Both the position numbers and the translations under genes were made by a program. This document shows, in pieces, positions 16,705 to 25,244 of a stretch of DNA of 64,000 nt. The notes beneath the pieces were generated by a model. That model searched no databases. It saw only the letters and a program-made list of their open reading frames with translations, and had not been told where the DNA came from. Within the stretch, counting starts at the first letter, position 1. Every line of letters begins with the position of its first letter. This stretch comes from G963674955 sp963674955 (GTDB lineage Bacteria; Desulfobacterota; Desulfovibrionia; Desulfovibrionales; Desulfovibrionaceae), in the NCBI GenBank assembly GCA_963674955.2, contig CAXXKR010000004.1, forward strand, positions 682,001 to 746,000, written 5' to 3'.

Positions 16705-17658
16705 ATGCCTTTATTCGTGAAACTGGTCCAGGCCATCGCCAGCCTTGTGGTCATCTACCTGCTGGCCGTGAATCTGCGCCGCCGGGGCGTGCTCAAGGAA
16801 GAAAATTCCCTGACCCTGGCGCGAATCGTCACAGACCTCTGCCTGCCCGCCGTGGTTTTCGTGAATCTGGCAAGTTTCTCACTGACCTTGGACCATCTCG
16901 GGCCGTCCATGGTCATGCTGGCGGCTGAACTTTCCTGCATCGTCCTGGCCTGGCTCATATGCCTGGCCTTGCGATTCCCGCGCGACGTGCAGGGAGCCGT
17001 GATATTCTGCTCGGCCTTCGGCTCCTCCACGTTCCTGGGCTATGCCGTGATCATGGAGCTTTTTCCAAACACGCCAGCGGCCATGACCGAGGCCGTGCTC
17101 ATCTCGGAGATCGGGGTGGGCTATCCCATTTTCATTCTCGGCCCAATCCTGGCCTCCTATTTCGGCAGCTCGGATGAAAGCATACGCGGCAACATCAAGG
17201 ACTCACTGGGATTCTTCAAGTCACCCGTATTCTTCGCCCTGATCCTGGGGCTAATTTGGCGGCCCCTTGGACTGCCCGACCAGGACAACACGTATTTTCA
17301 GCCGCTTTTCGCGGTCTGCCACACCCTTGCCCAGGCCCTTACGCCACTTGCCATCCTTGCGGTGGGCCTGATGTTCAAGGTCCCGGCCCTGCGTGAAATC
17401 ATGGGCGCATTGGCCATCGTGGTCGGGATCAAGCTCTTTCTCAAGCCCCTTGGCCTGGGAATCGCCGCCGACGCCCTGGCCTTTCCGCAGATGTGGAAAG
17501 ACGTGCTGGTAATTCTCGGCGCAATGCCCCCGGCGGTGCTGGGCGCGGTTTTCCTGCGGCGCTACGGCGGCAATGCGGCCCTGGCCTCGGCCCTGCTCCT
17601 GGTGGGCACGGCCCTGAGCTGCGGCAGCATCCTGCTGGTCTTCTGGCTGGCGGGTTAA
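16705..17658 (+). CDS. AEC-family (auxin efflux carrier type) transporter
   Basis: A 317-residue membrane protein with about ten hydrophobic segments in the two-times-five layout of the AEC family, including the central FLGYAVIMELFPN segment and a C-terminal MPPAVLGAVFLRRYGG. Bacterial members export malonate, malate or other carboxylates; the substrate here is unknown. The start at 16705 follows CAGGAGCCGCC. It shares a likely operon with the upstream oxidoreductase and ends at a strong terminator. Confidence 0.83.
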   Translation: MPLFVKLVQAIASLVVIYLLAVNLRRRGVLKEENSLTLARIVTDLCLPAVVFVNLASFSLTLDHLGPSMVMLAAELSCIVLAWLICLALRFPRDVQGAVIFCSAFGSSTFLGYAVIMELFPNTPAAMTEAVLISEIGVGYPIFILGPILASYFGSSDESIRGNIKDSLGFFKSPVFFALILGLIWRPLGLPDQDNTYFQPLFAVCHTLAQALTPLAILAVGLMFKVPALREIMGALAIVVGIKLFLKPLGLGIAADALAFPQMWKDVLVILGAMPPAVLGAVFLRRYGGNAALASALLLVGTALSCGSILLVFWLAG

Positions 17659-17677
17659 AAAAACAAGCGCCAATAAA

Positions 17678-17713
17678 AAAGGGTTGCGATTCAATACCGC
17701 AACCCTTTTCTGG
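17678..17713 (+). terminator. Rho-independent terminator after AEC transporter
   Basis: AAAAGGGTTGCG pairs perfectly with CGCAACCCTTTT around a 9-base loop; the A/T flanks make it usable on both strands. Confidence 0.8.
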
Positions 17714-17757
17714 CCACTATTGCCCTTTCCCTGATTTTGATTGTACAACTCTTTCCG

Positions 17758-18810
17758 ATGCTTAGACTTATCATTCTGGGCGCATTGGCCGCCCTATTCT
17801 TCAGTTCCACCTTCATACTCAACCGCGCCATGAGCATTCAGGGCGGCCACTGGGTCTGGTCCGCTTCCCTGCGCTATTTCTGGATGCTTGCCCTGCTGGG
17901 CGCATGGCTTCTGGTTTCCGGCAAAAAATCCCTGATCCTGGAGACCCTGGCTCTTTACCGCAGACATTTCCTGTTCTGGACCCTTGCGGGCAGCGTCGGC
18001 TTCGGGGTTTTCTACGCCCTGATCACCTTCAGCGCGTCATACGCTCCGGGCTGGGTGGTGGCGGCCACCTGGCAGACGACCATACTGGCCACGCCCATCG
18101 TATTGCTCTGCTTCGGCCGCAAGGTGCCGCTCAAGGCCCTGCTGCTGACGCTCATCGTCTTTGCCGGGGTCCTGACGGTCAATGCGGAACAGGCCCAGAA
18201 CGTGGATATTTACGACCTGCTCCTGGGCGCGTTGCCCGTGATCGTCGCCGCATTCGCCTACCCGCTGGGCAACCAGCTTGTCTGGGAGGCCTACGCCGGA
18301 TCAAACCCTCGCATCCCCAACATCGACCACCCGGCCATCCGGGACAGTATCTGCCGCGTCCTGCTCCTGACTCTTGGCTCCCTGCCCTTGTGGATCATTC
18401 TCGTAATCGTCACCTCACCGCCCGCTCCCAGCCAGGGACAGATCGTGAATACGCTGCTGGTGGCGGTGTTCTCAGGGGTGGCGGCCACGACCCTTTTTCT
18501 CAAGGCCCGGCACAGCGCATCCTCGGCGCAGGAACTGGCCGCGGCGGATTCCACCCAATCGCTGGAAGTGATCTTTTCACTGATCGGAGAAGTGATTTTT
18601 CTTGGAGGCGCGTTGCCCGGAATACTTGGGCTGGACCGGAATCTCAATGACCATTCTCGGCCTTATACTTTATCTCAAGGTCCAGACCGAAAGCCGGACA
18701 TAGTTGCCGAAAAAGCAAATTGCCCCAGAGCAATACAAACCCGGAGCCGTCTCCTGACCAGCATGTCCTCTCCTTTAACAACCCCAAAAGTGGAGTACGG
18801 CAAAAAATAG
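17758..18810 (+). CDS. DMT/EamA-type transporter with frameshifted C-terminus
   Basis: A drug/metabolite transporter-like protein of about ten membrane segments, starting LRLIILGALAALFFSSTF. It resembles the multidrug-resistance efflux branch; the substrate is unknown. Up to about residue 288 the sequence is regular. After ALPG the frame becomes hydrophilic and unlike the family. Reading the next frame from 18620 gives EYLGWTGISMTILGLILYLK and a stop at 18701-18703, which is a typical last membrane helix. A single missing base near 18619-18622 (a GG run) would explain this, so either a recent frameshift or a sequencing error. The ATG at 17758 is preferred over a TTG at 17737. Confidence 0.7.
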   Translation: MLRLIILGALAALFFSSTFILNRAMSIQGGHWVWSASLRYFWMLALLGAWLLVSGKKSLILETLALYRRHFLFWTLAGSVGFGVFYALITFSASYAPGWVVAATWQTTILATPIVLLCFGRKVPLKALLLTLIVFAGVLTVNAEQAQNVDIYDLLLGALPVIVAAFAYPLGNQLVWEAYAGSNPRIPNIDHPAIRDSICRVLLLTLGSLPLWIILVIVTSPPAPSQGQIVNTLLVAVFSGVAATTLFLKARHSASSAQELAAADSTQSLEVIFSLIGEVIFLGGALPGILGLDRNLNDHSRPYTLSQGPDRKPDIVAEKANCPRAIQTRSRLLTSMSSPLTTPKVEYGKK

Positions 18811-18996
18811 CATCACGTTGACATTACTTGCCAGAAATTAATCCACCGAATCGTACACAATACTTGTCGTCAAATATCTTTTAGTCTAAATTATTATATA
18901 TTTTTTGGCTACTCGGAGGATCGGTATAAGATTGATTCCTTTAAATATTTGTTTAAATTTTAGTCTACTGGCTTATTCTGTAGAGGTAAATAAAAT

Positions 18997-19575
18997 ATGA
19001 ATTGGGAATTTATATCTATTTTTACGTTGTTGGTTGTAATTTTAAGATGTTGTTATATATTTAAAAAAACATTTGAAAATATATTTCTTAAAAAAAATAT
19101 AAAAAATATTGATTTGTATAATCATGCTAAGAAAAAAAGACTACAAATCATATTTCCAATAGAATATCTTTTTATAGATTCATATTCTATCTCTGCAGGT
19201 TCGTACAACACATATAATAAAATTTGCGCGGGTTATTCTGTTAACATATTAGGCAATGTTAACAATTATTATGAAGACAACGGTACATCTTTATCTACAA
19301 ACATTGTTAATAAATTACACATAGATTTAACCATTTCTCCAACCCCTGAAAATAATTATTCGGATATTCCTGATTATGAGGTTGTTGGTTGGGGAAAATT
19401 TGAATCTTTGAACAGACTGGAAATCAATATTGAAATTGCTTCTTGGTGTATAAAAGATATCGTGCAAGAATTGCAAAAAGAATTAATTAGAACCATCAGG
19501 GTTGACGGCATAGAATTGGATGATGGTCGAATTGCCATCATGTACTTCCACATTTCTCCCTATGATACAAAATAA
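18997..19575 (+). CDS. AT-rich orphan protein with N-terminal membrane anchor
   Basis: I recognise no family. The 192-residue product has one hydrophobic segment at residues ~4-22 (FISIFTLLVVILRCCYIF), followed by a Lys-rich stretch and a mainly beta-looking, Asn/Tyr-rich soluble part. Base composition is very AT-rich and codon use (AAT, TAT, AAA) is unlike the GC-rich neighbours, a strong sign of foreign origin. AGAGGTAAATAAAAT precedes the ATG. It stands alone between the damaged transporter and an unrelated minus-strand gene; about 190 AT-rich bases upstream belong to the same foreign-looking segment. Confidence 0.6.
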   Translation: MNWEFISIFTLLVVILRCCYIFKKTFENIFLKKNIKNIDLYNHAKKKRLQIIFPIEYLFIDSYSISAGSYNTYNKICAGYSVNILGNVNNYYEDNGTSLSTNIVNKLHIDLTISPTPENNYSDIPDYEVVGWGKFESLNRLEINIEIASWCIKDIVQELQKELIRTIRVDGIELDDGRIAIMYFHISPYDTK

Positions 19576-19629
19576 AAGCTAAATCAACACAACCAGATTA
19601 AATAATTTTACCCAAAAAAAACCGCCCAG

Positions 19630-19983
19630 CTACGCCGCGCGGTAGAACCCGGCCTTGGCGAATTGGTATTGACCGGCCTGGAGAAGGGATATTTCCAGTT
19701 CCTTGGAGCTTATCTGGCGATACTTTTCCTCGTCCGGGAGCGCGGAATTCCAGACGGCGGCGATCTCGGCCCTGACCTGGGCGATGCGCTGATCCATGTG
19801 CTCCAGGGAAAGGGCGCTCTTGACCATGGGCTCCAGCAGGCTATCCCGGTAGCGCCTTACGGCCTCCTGGGAAAAATCAACCGTGTCTCCCTGATCAGGG
19901 GAAACCGGTTCCTCGGCGGCGGCTTCCAGCTCCGCCTGAAAATACAGTCCGGCCAATCGGCCCGCATCCATGACTACTTGCAT
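19630..19983 (-). CDS. Small helical protein of unknown function
   Basis: About 117 residues, no recognised family. It is predicted mostly alpha-helical, with many Ala, Glu and Gln, without signal peptide or membrane segment. The start at 19983 is chosen because AAGGAG lies eight bases upstream; the open frame extends 33 codons further. It is a single gene ending close to the AT-rich orphan. GC content is typical of the genome, so it is probably native. Confidence 0.5.
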   Translation of the reverse strand: MQVVMDAGRLAGLYFQAELEAAAEEPVSPDQGDTVDFSQEAVRRYRDSLLEPMVKSALSLEHMDQRIAQVRAEIAAVWNSALPDEEKYRQISSKELEISLLQAGQYQFAKAGFYRAA

Positions 19984-20164
19984 GAGCAACACTCCTTGTT
20001 GCTGGTTCAAAAGCCTTATCGGACGCGAAAATGAAATGCTTAATGCCGCCGCAGAGAACGGGCCGACGAAAATCCGGGACAAGGCAATTGACCGCCGGGA
20101 CGCGTTGAATTAACCCGTCAAAAAGACAACCGGTTGATAATTATTGAAGACATATGGAGAGATG

Positions 20165-20704
20165 ATGAACGCGCTTCTGGTCATCGACATGCAGGTGGGC
20201 CTGTTCCGGGGCAAGACTCCCAGACACGACTCCCAAGGGGTCATCCAGCGGATCAACGCACTGATCCGGGCCATGGGCGACGCGCCTGTCATCTTCATCC
20301 AGCATGACGGGGTCCCGGGCGACACCGTGGAACCGCACACGCCGGGCTGGGAAATCCTGCCGGAGCTGGAACGCAGGCCTTCGGACCCGGTAATCCGAAA
20401 GGCCGCCTGCGACTCGTTCTATGACGGCAGCCTGTCGTCCCTGCTGGACTCCATCGGGGTCAAAAGGCTCGTAATGACCGGCTGCTGCACGGAATTCTGC
20501 GTGGACACCACCGTCCGCGTTGCCGCCAGCAAAGGCTATGAAGTGGTCGTGGCCTCGGACTGCCACACCACCGCCGACCGGGCGCACCAGGAAGCCGAAT
20601 CCATCATCCGCCACCACAACTGGGTCTGGTCCGAAATCATACTCCCGAACAGGTCCATCCATGTACTGCCGTCAGAAAAAATCATCGCGGAGATGCTGGG
20701 CTGA
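20165..20704 (+). CDS. Isochorismatase-family cysteine hydrolase
   Basis: A 179-residue hydrolase of the isochorismatase/nicotinamidase superfamily. The catalytic triad is visible: Asp in LLVIDMQVGLF, Lys in IRKAACDSF, and Cys in the MTGCCTEFCVDTTVR loop. Members cleave amides or vinyl ethers; the substrate cannot be told here. Of tandem ATGs, the one at 20165 has the better distance to GGAG. It is divergent from the preceding small gene and convergent with the amidohydrolase. Confidence 0.85.
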   Translation: MNALLVIDMQVGLFRGKTPRHDSQGVIQRINALIRAMGDAPVIFIQHDGVPGDTVEPHTPGWEILPELERRPSDPVIRKAACDSFYDGSLSSLLDSIGVKRLVMTGCCTEFCVDTTVRVAASKGYEVVVASDCHTTADRAHQEAESIIRHHNWVWSEIILPNRSIHVLPSEKIIAEMLG

Positions 20705-20723
20705 ACCCAGAAACAAAGCTCAC

Positions 20724-21674
20724 CTACTCAATCTCTCCGAGCTTGAACCCGTAAATCCGTTCGGCGTTTTTATAGGCGATGTCCTCGGCCATGTCCCGCG
20801 CAAGCTGGCCCAGGATGGCTCTGTAAAAAGGAATCGGCTCAGCGTATCTCTTCCAGAGAGCCTTCATGTGCGGGTCGGTGGCAAAGAGTAGCCGGTCGTG
20901 AAAGTGTTCAAGAACGGATCGCCATTCCGGCACGATGCGGCCATCTTCAATCAACGGCGCACCGTAATGTTTTCTCTTCCCCAGATCCTGCAACATATTT
21001 CGGTCCCGCTCCCTCTTGGAAATGGTCATGTACAGGTTGGGATGGCGTTCCATGAACTCCCGGACCGTGTCCGCGCCGGCAAAACCCATGTGCGGGACAA
21101 TGAAAATCTGATCCGGATAGGCTTCGTACAGGGCGTGGAACTTCCGGGCGTCGCGCTCCAGAGCGTACGGCTCCCAATGGGTCATGAGCGGTATGTCCAG
21201 AGGGGCCAGGGCTTTAAGCAGACGCTTCGTGCCCGGCAGCGAGGGGTCCAGGTAGGTCTCGCCGCCGGGCATGACACGACCATGCTTCTTGTCCGCGTGG
21301 GCGTAGAGAATCTCGCCCACGAACCGGTAGCCGTGCTTTTTGACGCCCTGCACAGTGGCCTTGATGAAGTCGTCGCCCACGTCGCGCCCGAATCCGAAAT
21401 ACTTGGGAGCGCCGAGCAGGATGAAGCCCCTATTTGCCTCGGCCAGCCTGAGCACGGGCATTTCATTGTCATGCAGCCTCTTGCTCCTGGCAAACAGGGC
21501 CATGCCGGATACTCCAGCCGCCCGCACCCGCTCCACGGCCGCATCGAAATCCACTTTGTGGTCGATCTGGGTCATGGCGTCGAACAAGGGGCCGTCGTAG
21601 GCTTCAAGGCCCAAAGACAATGCCGGACAGGATAGAAACAAAAACACGACCAGGACCTGGACCAGAAATCTCAT
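20724..21674 (-). CDS. Exported amidohydrolase-like TIM-barrel protein
   Basis: A 316-residue protein with a Sec signal peptide (MRFLVQVLVVFLFLSCPALS). The body resembles amidohydrolase family 2: GVSGMALFARSK, PLMTHWEPYAL, IVPHMGFAGAD, a late LLFATDPHM, and a C-terminal YKNAERIYGF. The N-terminal metal motif HxH is not seen; the region reads DAMTQIDHKVD. Catalysis may therefore be altered or use fewer ligands. The export signal suggests a periplasmic role. GGAGGTCGTCTG precedes the ATG at 21674. It is monocistronic. Confidence 0.7.
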   Translation of the reverse strand: MRFLVQVLVVFLFLSCPALSLGLEAYDGPLFDAMTQIDHKVDFDAAVERVRAAGVSGMALFARSKRLHDNEMPVLRLAEANRGFILLGAPKYFGFGRDVGDDFIKATVQGVKKHGYRFVGEILYAHADKKHGRVMPGGETYLDPSLPGTKRLLKALAPLDIPLMTHWEPYALERDARKFHALYEAYPDQIFIVPHMGFAGADTVREFMERHPNLYMTISKRERDRNMLQDLGKRKHYGAPLIEDGRIVPEWRSVLEHFHDRLLFATDPHMKALWKRYAEPIPFYRAILGQLARDMAEDIAYKNAERIYGFKLGEIE

Positions 21675-21803
21675 CAGACGACCTCCAAAAGACGGAACCA
21701 ACGACAGACCTACCTGGGCAACATTCACGACTTTTCAATTCATCTCCCAGATAACACAAACCTCACCGCCCTTCGACCCCAAACGACTGAAATCCAGGGA
21801 TCG

Positions 21804-21840
21804 GACAAAAGACAAGGGACCGCTCCCGCGGCCCCTGTCG
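21804..21840 (-). terminator. Terminator of ilvBN
   Basis: On the minus strand GACAGGGGCCGC-GGGA-GCGGTCCCTTGTC is followed by TTTTGTCC, just beyond the ilvN stop. Confidence 0.8.
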
Positions 21841-21863
21841 ATTCCCCCAACGATCAATTGAAA

Positions 21864-22169
21864 TCAATTCATGAAAAACTTCTCCAGCTTCACGAACACT
21901 TCCCCTTCAACGCCCTTGCACTGGACATCGAGAACGTCCTCCAACTTGCGGGCCTGCTTGACCATCTGATCCAGGCGTTGGTCCTGATTGACCAAGAGCC
22001 AGATGCGGCTGCGGCCGTCTCCGTTCACGGGCATGCAGAGTATGCCCTCCACATTGTAGGCCCGGCGGGCGAAAAGTCCGCAGACATGGGACATGACGCC
22101 GGGGTGGTTGTTCACGGTGAGTTCAAGCACTGTTTTTTCGGTTATGTCTTTCATCGCTCTAGCTTGCAT
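21864..22169 (-). CDS. ilvN: Acetolactate synthase small (regulatory) subunit, short enteric type
   Basis: A 101-residue ACT-domain regulator that binds valine and controls the catalytic subunit IlvB. The ACT segment VNNHPGVMSHVCGLFARRAY followed by NVEGILCMPV closely matches E. coli IlvN (the IlvBN isozyme), and the length matches that short form rather than the ~160-residue IlvH type. The ATG at 22169 lies inside the end of ilvB (11-base overlap) with GGAGGAGAGG as ribosome site, so translation is probably coupled. Confidence 0.93.
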   Translation of the reverse strand: MQARAMKDITEKTVLELTVNNHPGVMSHVCGLFARRAYNVEGILCMPVNGDGRSRIWLLVNQDQRLDQMVKQARKLEDVLDVQCKGVEGEVFVKLEKFFMN

Positions 22170-23841
22170 TGGCCTCTCCTCCGATCATCACATTGTTGGC
22201 GGCGCCTGGAGGCACCATGGGATAAACGCTTTCCTCCACGTCCACACGCGCATGGATCAGGCACGGCCCTGGTTCCCCCAAGGCCTTGGCCAGCAGGGCT
22301 TCCGGATCGCCGCCCTCTTCCAGGTCATAGGCGCGCATGCCGAACCCCTTGGCGATGCCCACGAAATCAACAGCGGACTTGTATTTTGTCGCAAAATAAC
22401 GCTTGCCGTAGAACATGTCCTGCTGCTGATGCACCAGCCCGAGGGACATGTTGTTCATGAGCACGATCTTGACGTTTGCGTTTTCCTCAACCGCAGTGGC
22501 CAGTTCCTGGATATTCATCATCAGGCTGCCGTCTCCGCTGAAACAGACCACAGTGCGCTCAGGCTCGGCAAAGGCCGCGCCGATGGCCGTGGGCATGCCG
22601 AAACCCATGGTTCCAAGGCCGCCGGAGGTGAGCAGTTGACGGGGCCTGCGAAACGGATAGGCCTGGGCCGTGCGCATCTGATGCTGGCCCACGTCCGTGG
22701 CGATGATGGCGCTGTCGTCGAGAAGCTCGGCCACCTTGAGAATCAAGCCGTAGGGAGTGCGCGGATCTTCCGCGCCCGGCATGATCAGGGGATTCTTGGC
22801 TTTCAGTTCTGCAACGCGGTCGATCCAGTCGATCCTGCCGTTCTCATCAACGATGGGCAGCAGGGTTTCCAGCGCCTGTCTGATGTCGCCGGCCACGGCC
22901 TCGCTGGTGCATTTGATCTTGCCGAGTTCGCTGGGATCGATGTCGATATGGATGACCCCGGCCTTGGGGCAAAACTGCTCGACCTTTCCGGTGGCCCGGT
23001 CGTCGAAACGGACTCCCGCCGCTATGAGCAGATCGCACTCCTCGACCGCCATGTTGGTGCATCTGGCCGCGTGCATTCCGAGCATGCCCAAGGAAAGAGG
23101 ATGGTCCGAGGGTATGGCCCCAAGGCCCATGAGGGTCATGGTCACGGGAATGGAGGCCTTTTCGGCCAGTTCAGCCGCCATCTGTCCGGCATCGGCGTTT
23201 ATGACTCCCCCGCCGAGATAAAGCATTGGCTTCTTGGCCCGGTTGATCATTTTCGCGGCACGCTTCAGGGCCTCGCGGTCCAGTTCCGGCTTTGGATCGG
23301 GCCGTCCCGGTTCCGGCCAGGACTCGAACTCGACTTCAGCGCTCTGCACGTCCTTGGGAATATCAACCAGCACCGGCCCCGGCCTGCCGGAAGCGGCGAT
23401 GCGAAAAGCCCTGGGAATGACATCAAGCAACTCCTCGGCCGAGTGCACGAGAAAATTGTGTTTGGTGATTGGGATGCTCAGGCCGTAGGTGTCCACTTCC
23501 TGAAATGCGTCCGTGCCGATCAGTGAGCTTGGCACCTGCCCGGTGATGCAGACCACAGGGACTGAATCCAGCTTGGCGTCGGCAATGGCCGTGAGGATGT
23601 TGGTGGCTCCGGGGCCGGACGTGGCGAAACAGACCTGCGGACGGCCGCTTACGCGGGCCATGCCTTGGGCGATGAATCCGGCTCCCTGCTCGTGTCGGGC
23701 AAGGACGTGACGAATTTTGGAGCTGTGCGAAAGAGCGTCATAGATAGGCAGGTTCGCACCGCCGGGAATTCCGGTAATGAGCTCTATGCCCTGTCGTTCC
23801 AACAGGCGGATGACAATTTCCGCTCCGGTCGACTTGATCAT
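22159..23841 (-). CDS. ilvB: Acetolactate synthase large (catalytic) subunit
   Basis: A 560-residue thiamine-diphosphate enzyme that condenses two pyruvates to acetolactate (valine/leucine), or pyruvate with 2-oxobutyrate (isoleucine). It shows the N-terminal LITGIPGGANLPIYDAL, the substrate-side RHEQGAGFIAQG with the ThDP-activating Glu, and the C-terminal metal/ThDP motif starting GDGSLMMNIQEL and ending LMNNMS. Length is normal. AAGGAGGCCAAGTCC precedes the ATG. It is first of the ilvBN operon and lies 64 bases after an attenuator hairpin with a valine-rich leader. Confidence 0.95.
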   Translation of the reverse strand: MIKSTGAEIVIRLLERQGIELITGIPGGANLPIYDALSHSSKIRHVLARHEQGAGFIAQGMARVSGRPQVCFATSGPGATNILTAIADAKLDSVPVVCITGQVPSSLIGTDAFQEVDTYGLSIPITKHNFLVHSAEELLDVIPRAFRIAASGRPGPVLVDIPKDVQSAEVEFESWPEPGRPDPKPELDREALKRAAKMINRAKKPMLYLGGGVINADAGQMAAELAEKASIPVTMTLMGLGAIPSDHPLSLGMLGMHAARCTNMAVEECDLLIAAGVRFDDRATGKVEQFCPKAGVIHIDIDPSELGKIKCTSEAVAGDIRQALETLLPIVDENGRIDWIDRVAELKAKNPLIMPGAEDPRTPYGLILKVAELLDDSAIIATDVGQHQMRTAQAYPFRRPRQLLTSGGLGTMGFGMPTAIGAAFAEPERTVVCFSGDGSLMMNIQELATAVEENANVKIVLMNNMSLGLVHQQQDMFYGKRYFATKYKSAVDFVGIAKGFGMRAYDLEEGGDPEALLAKALGEPGPCLIHARVDVEESVYPMVPPGAANNVMIGGEANAS

Positions 23842-23898
23842 GGACTTGGCCTCCTTTTGCCCCGTTCATCGCGTTCCGGGGAGGTCTGGCCTTATCCC

Positions 23899-23935
23899 AA
23901 AAAACAACCCCCACCGGCTCGCGCCGGCGGGGGTT
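23899..23935 (-). terminator. Attenuator terminator of the ilvBN leader
   Basis: On the minus strand AACCCCCGCCGGC-GCGA-GCCGGTGGGGGTT (one G-U pair) runs into GTTTTTTGG. It stands between the leader peptide stop (23968) and the ilvB start (23841), the expected place for an attenuator. Confidence 0.88.
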
Positions 23936-23967
23936 GGAATGATTCTTAACTACTCCGGTCGATCCCG

Positions 23968-24063
23968 CTAGGGCGCGTCAGCCTCTACTACACGTACTAC
24001 TACCACTACGCTTGCTAGCGACTGCAAAATGATGCCGGAAATAGCAAAGTGGTTGAGTGTCAT
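23968..24063 (-). CDS. ivbL: ilvBN operon leader peptide (IvbL-like)
   Basis: A 31-codon frame: it starts MTLNHFAISGIILQSL, then has VVVVVRVV, and ends with EADAP before TAG. Seven valine codons in eight positions, with an Arg in the middle and a C-terminal Ala-Pro, closely mirror E. coli IvbL (VVVVRVVVVV and NAP end). Two Ile and three Leu codons precede them. AGAGGA lies about 11 bases before the ATG. It follows a good sigma70 promoter and precedes a strong terminator, so ribosome stalling at Val codons should control ilvBN readthrough. Confidence 0.87.
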   Translation of the reverse strand: MTLNHFAISGIILQSLASVVVVVRVVEADAP

Positions 24064-24102
24064 TGCGGAATCGTTCCTCTGTAATAAAATGTCGTTGGCA
24101 AA

Positions 24103-24131
24103 TTGATACTTGCTATCGATGCCTTAGTCAA
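24103..24131 (-). promoter_or_regulatory. Sigma70 promoter of the ilvBN leader
   Basis: TTGACT, 17 bases, TATCAA, read on the minus strand, about 40 bases before the leader peptide start. Confidence 0.7.
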
Positions 24132-24258
24132 GAGGACAAAATATTTTTTCATGAAAGAGCCGCATTGCCCCAAATGAAATTTAATTGTAGCTTCAGGGGC
24201 CAACTGGCTGATGCAAATCAAATATAACAGCTTATCCTTTCATGCTGGACAGATAGAG

Positions 24259-24546
24259 ATGGCCGACATAACGGACATGATGGGCATGGGCGAGCCCCTT
24301 GAGCCGCTTCCCTGCGTGGGCTGCGGCTGGTGCTGCCTGCGCGATCCCTGCAATGTCTCCCACCAATTGTATGGATACCAAAAAAGATGCCCCGCCCTGC
24401 TCTGGGACGAGGCCGACAATCGATACAAGTGCGAGTTGGCCATGGACCCGGAATTGGGCGAAGGATACAGAAAGTCGCTTTTCGTGGGCCAGGGTTGCTG
24501 CGCCCGGTTCAACGATTGGCGCGACGATGTGAAATACAGGGGTTAA
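24259..24546 (+). CDS. YkgJ-type cysteine-cluster protein
   Basis: A 95-residue protein with a dense N-terminal cysteine cluster, PCVGCGWCCLRDPC, and further Cys at KRCPAL, YKCELA and GCCARF. This pattern fits the YkgJ zinc/iron-chelating family (CxxC-CC-type), whose cellular role is poorly defined. The ATG at 24259 is the likely start; an ATG at 24211 is also in frame. It is a single gene between the ilvBN promoter and tetR, with which it converges. Confidence 0.65.
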   Translation: MADITDMMGMGEPLEPLPCVGCGWCCLRDPCNVSHQLYGYQKRCPALLWDEADNRYKCELAMDPELGEGYRKSLFVGQGCCARFNDWRDDVKYRG

Positions 24547-24578
24547 GGTCAAAACGCATAACGAACAGCATCCCGCCA

Positions 24579-25160
24579 TCAAACCTCAAGCCTGGACATG
24601 ATACATTCCAAAGCCCCAGTTTCCAGCGGACCTATCTTCTCGCCGAAAAACAAATTGATCCAGGCCGACCCGATAAGAGTGGAGAAAACGCTCACCGCAG
24701 CTTCATGGACATTGACCATCTTCATTGATCCGTCCTGGATGCCCTTGTCAATGACCGATTCAAGCAACTGTTCGTACTGCCGATACATGCGAATGATGTC
24801 CGCGCCCGGGCCGTCATCCAGCCCCCTGCTCATGATCTTCTCCAAAGGCCTGGACTTGAACATGACCCGGCACAAGTCCGAATTGGAGGCGATGAAAGAA
24901 AAAAATGAACAAACAAACTGCTTCACGCCGTCCATTCCGGTCACGGTATCCTTGATGCGTTCCCGAGCGTCGGCATAAATGTTGTTCATGACCTGCCAGG
25001 CCAGCATGCGCAGGATATTGTCCTTGGTCTTGAAGTGATAGATTATGGTGCCGCCGGCAACCCCGGCCCTTTCGGCGATCTCCGACACGGGCGTATGCTC
25101 GTACCCCTTTTCGGCAAACAACTTGCACGCCACTTCAAGAATAGATTCCACTTTGCCCAT
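24579..25160 (-). CDS. TetR-family transcriptional regulator
   Basis: A 193-residue repressor-type protein. The N-terminal helix-turn-helix is clear: LFAEKGYEHTPVSEIAERAG followed by GTIIYHFKTKDNIL. The C-terminal ligand domain is unspecific. Of two close ATGs, 25160 has GAGGA at a proper distance. It lies 84 bases downstream of the HlyD-like gene on the same strand, so it may be the last gene of the type I secretion operon and control it; this is inference from position. Confidence 0.85.
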   Translation of the reverse strand: MGKVESILEVACKLFAEKGYEHTPVSEIAERAGVAGGTIIYHFKTKDNILRMLAWQVMNNIYADARERIKDTVTGMDGVKQFVCSFFSFIASNSDLCRVMFKSRPLEKIMSRGLDDGPGADIIRMYRQYEQLLESVIDKGIQDGSMKMVNVHEAAVSVFSTLIGSAWINLFFGEKIGPLETGALECIMSRLEV

Positions 25161-25244
25161 CAGCATTCCTCATCGCCAAGGTAAAAAACGCGTAATCATT
25201 ATAGCTACAAATCCAAAACAACACCGAAACCACAAATTAGTCAA

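Noticed and set aside
22093..23526. 477-codon open frame antisense to ilvB
   Set aside because: Shadow of ilvB; no family resemblance.
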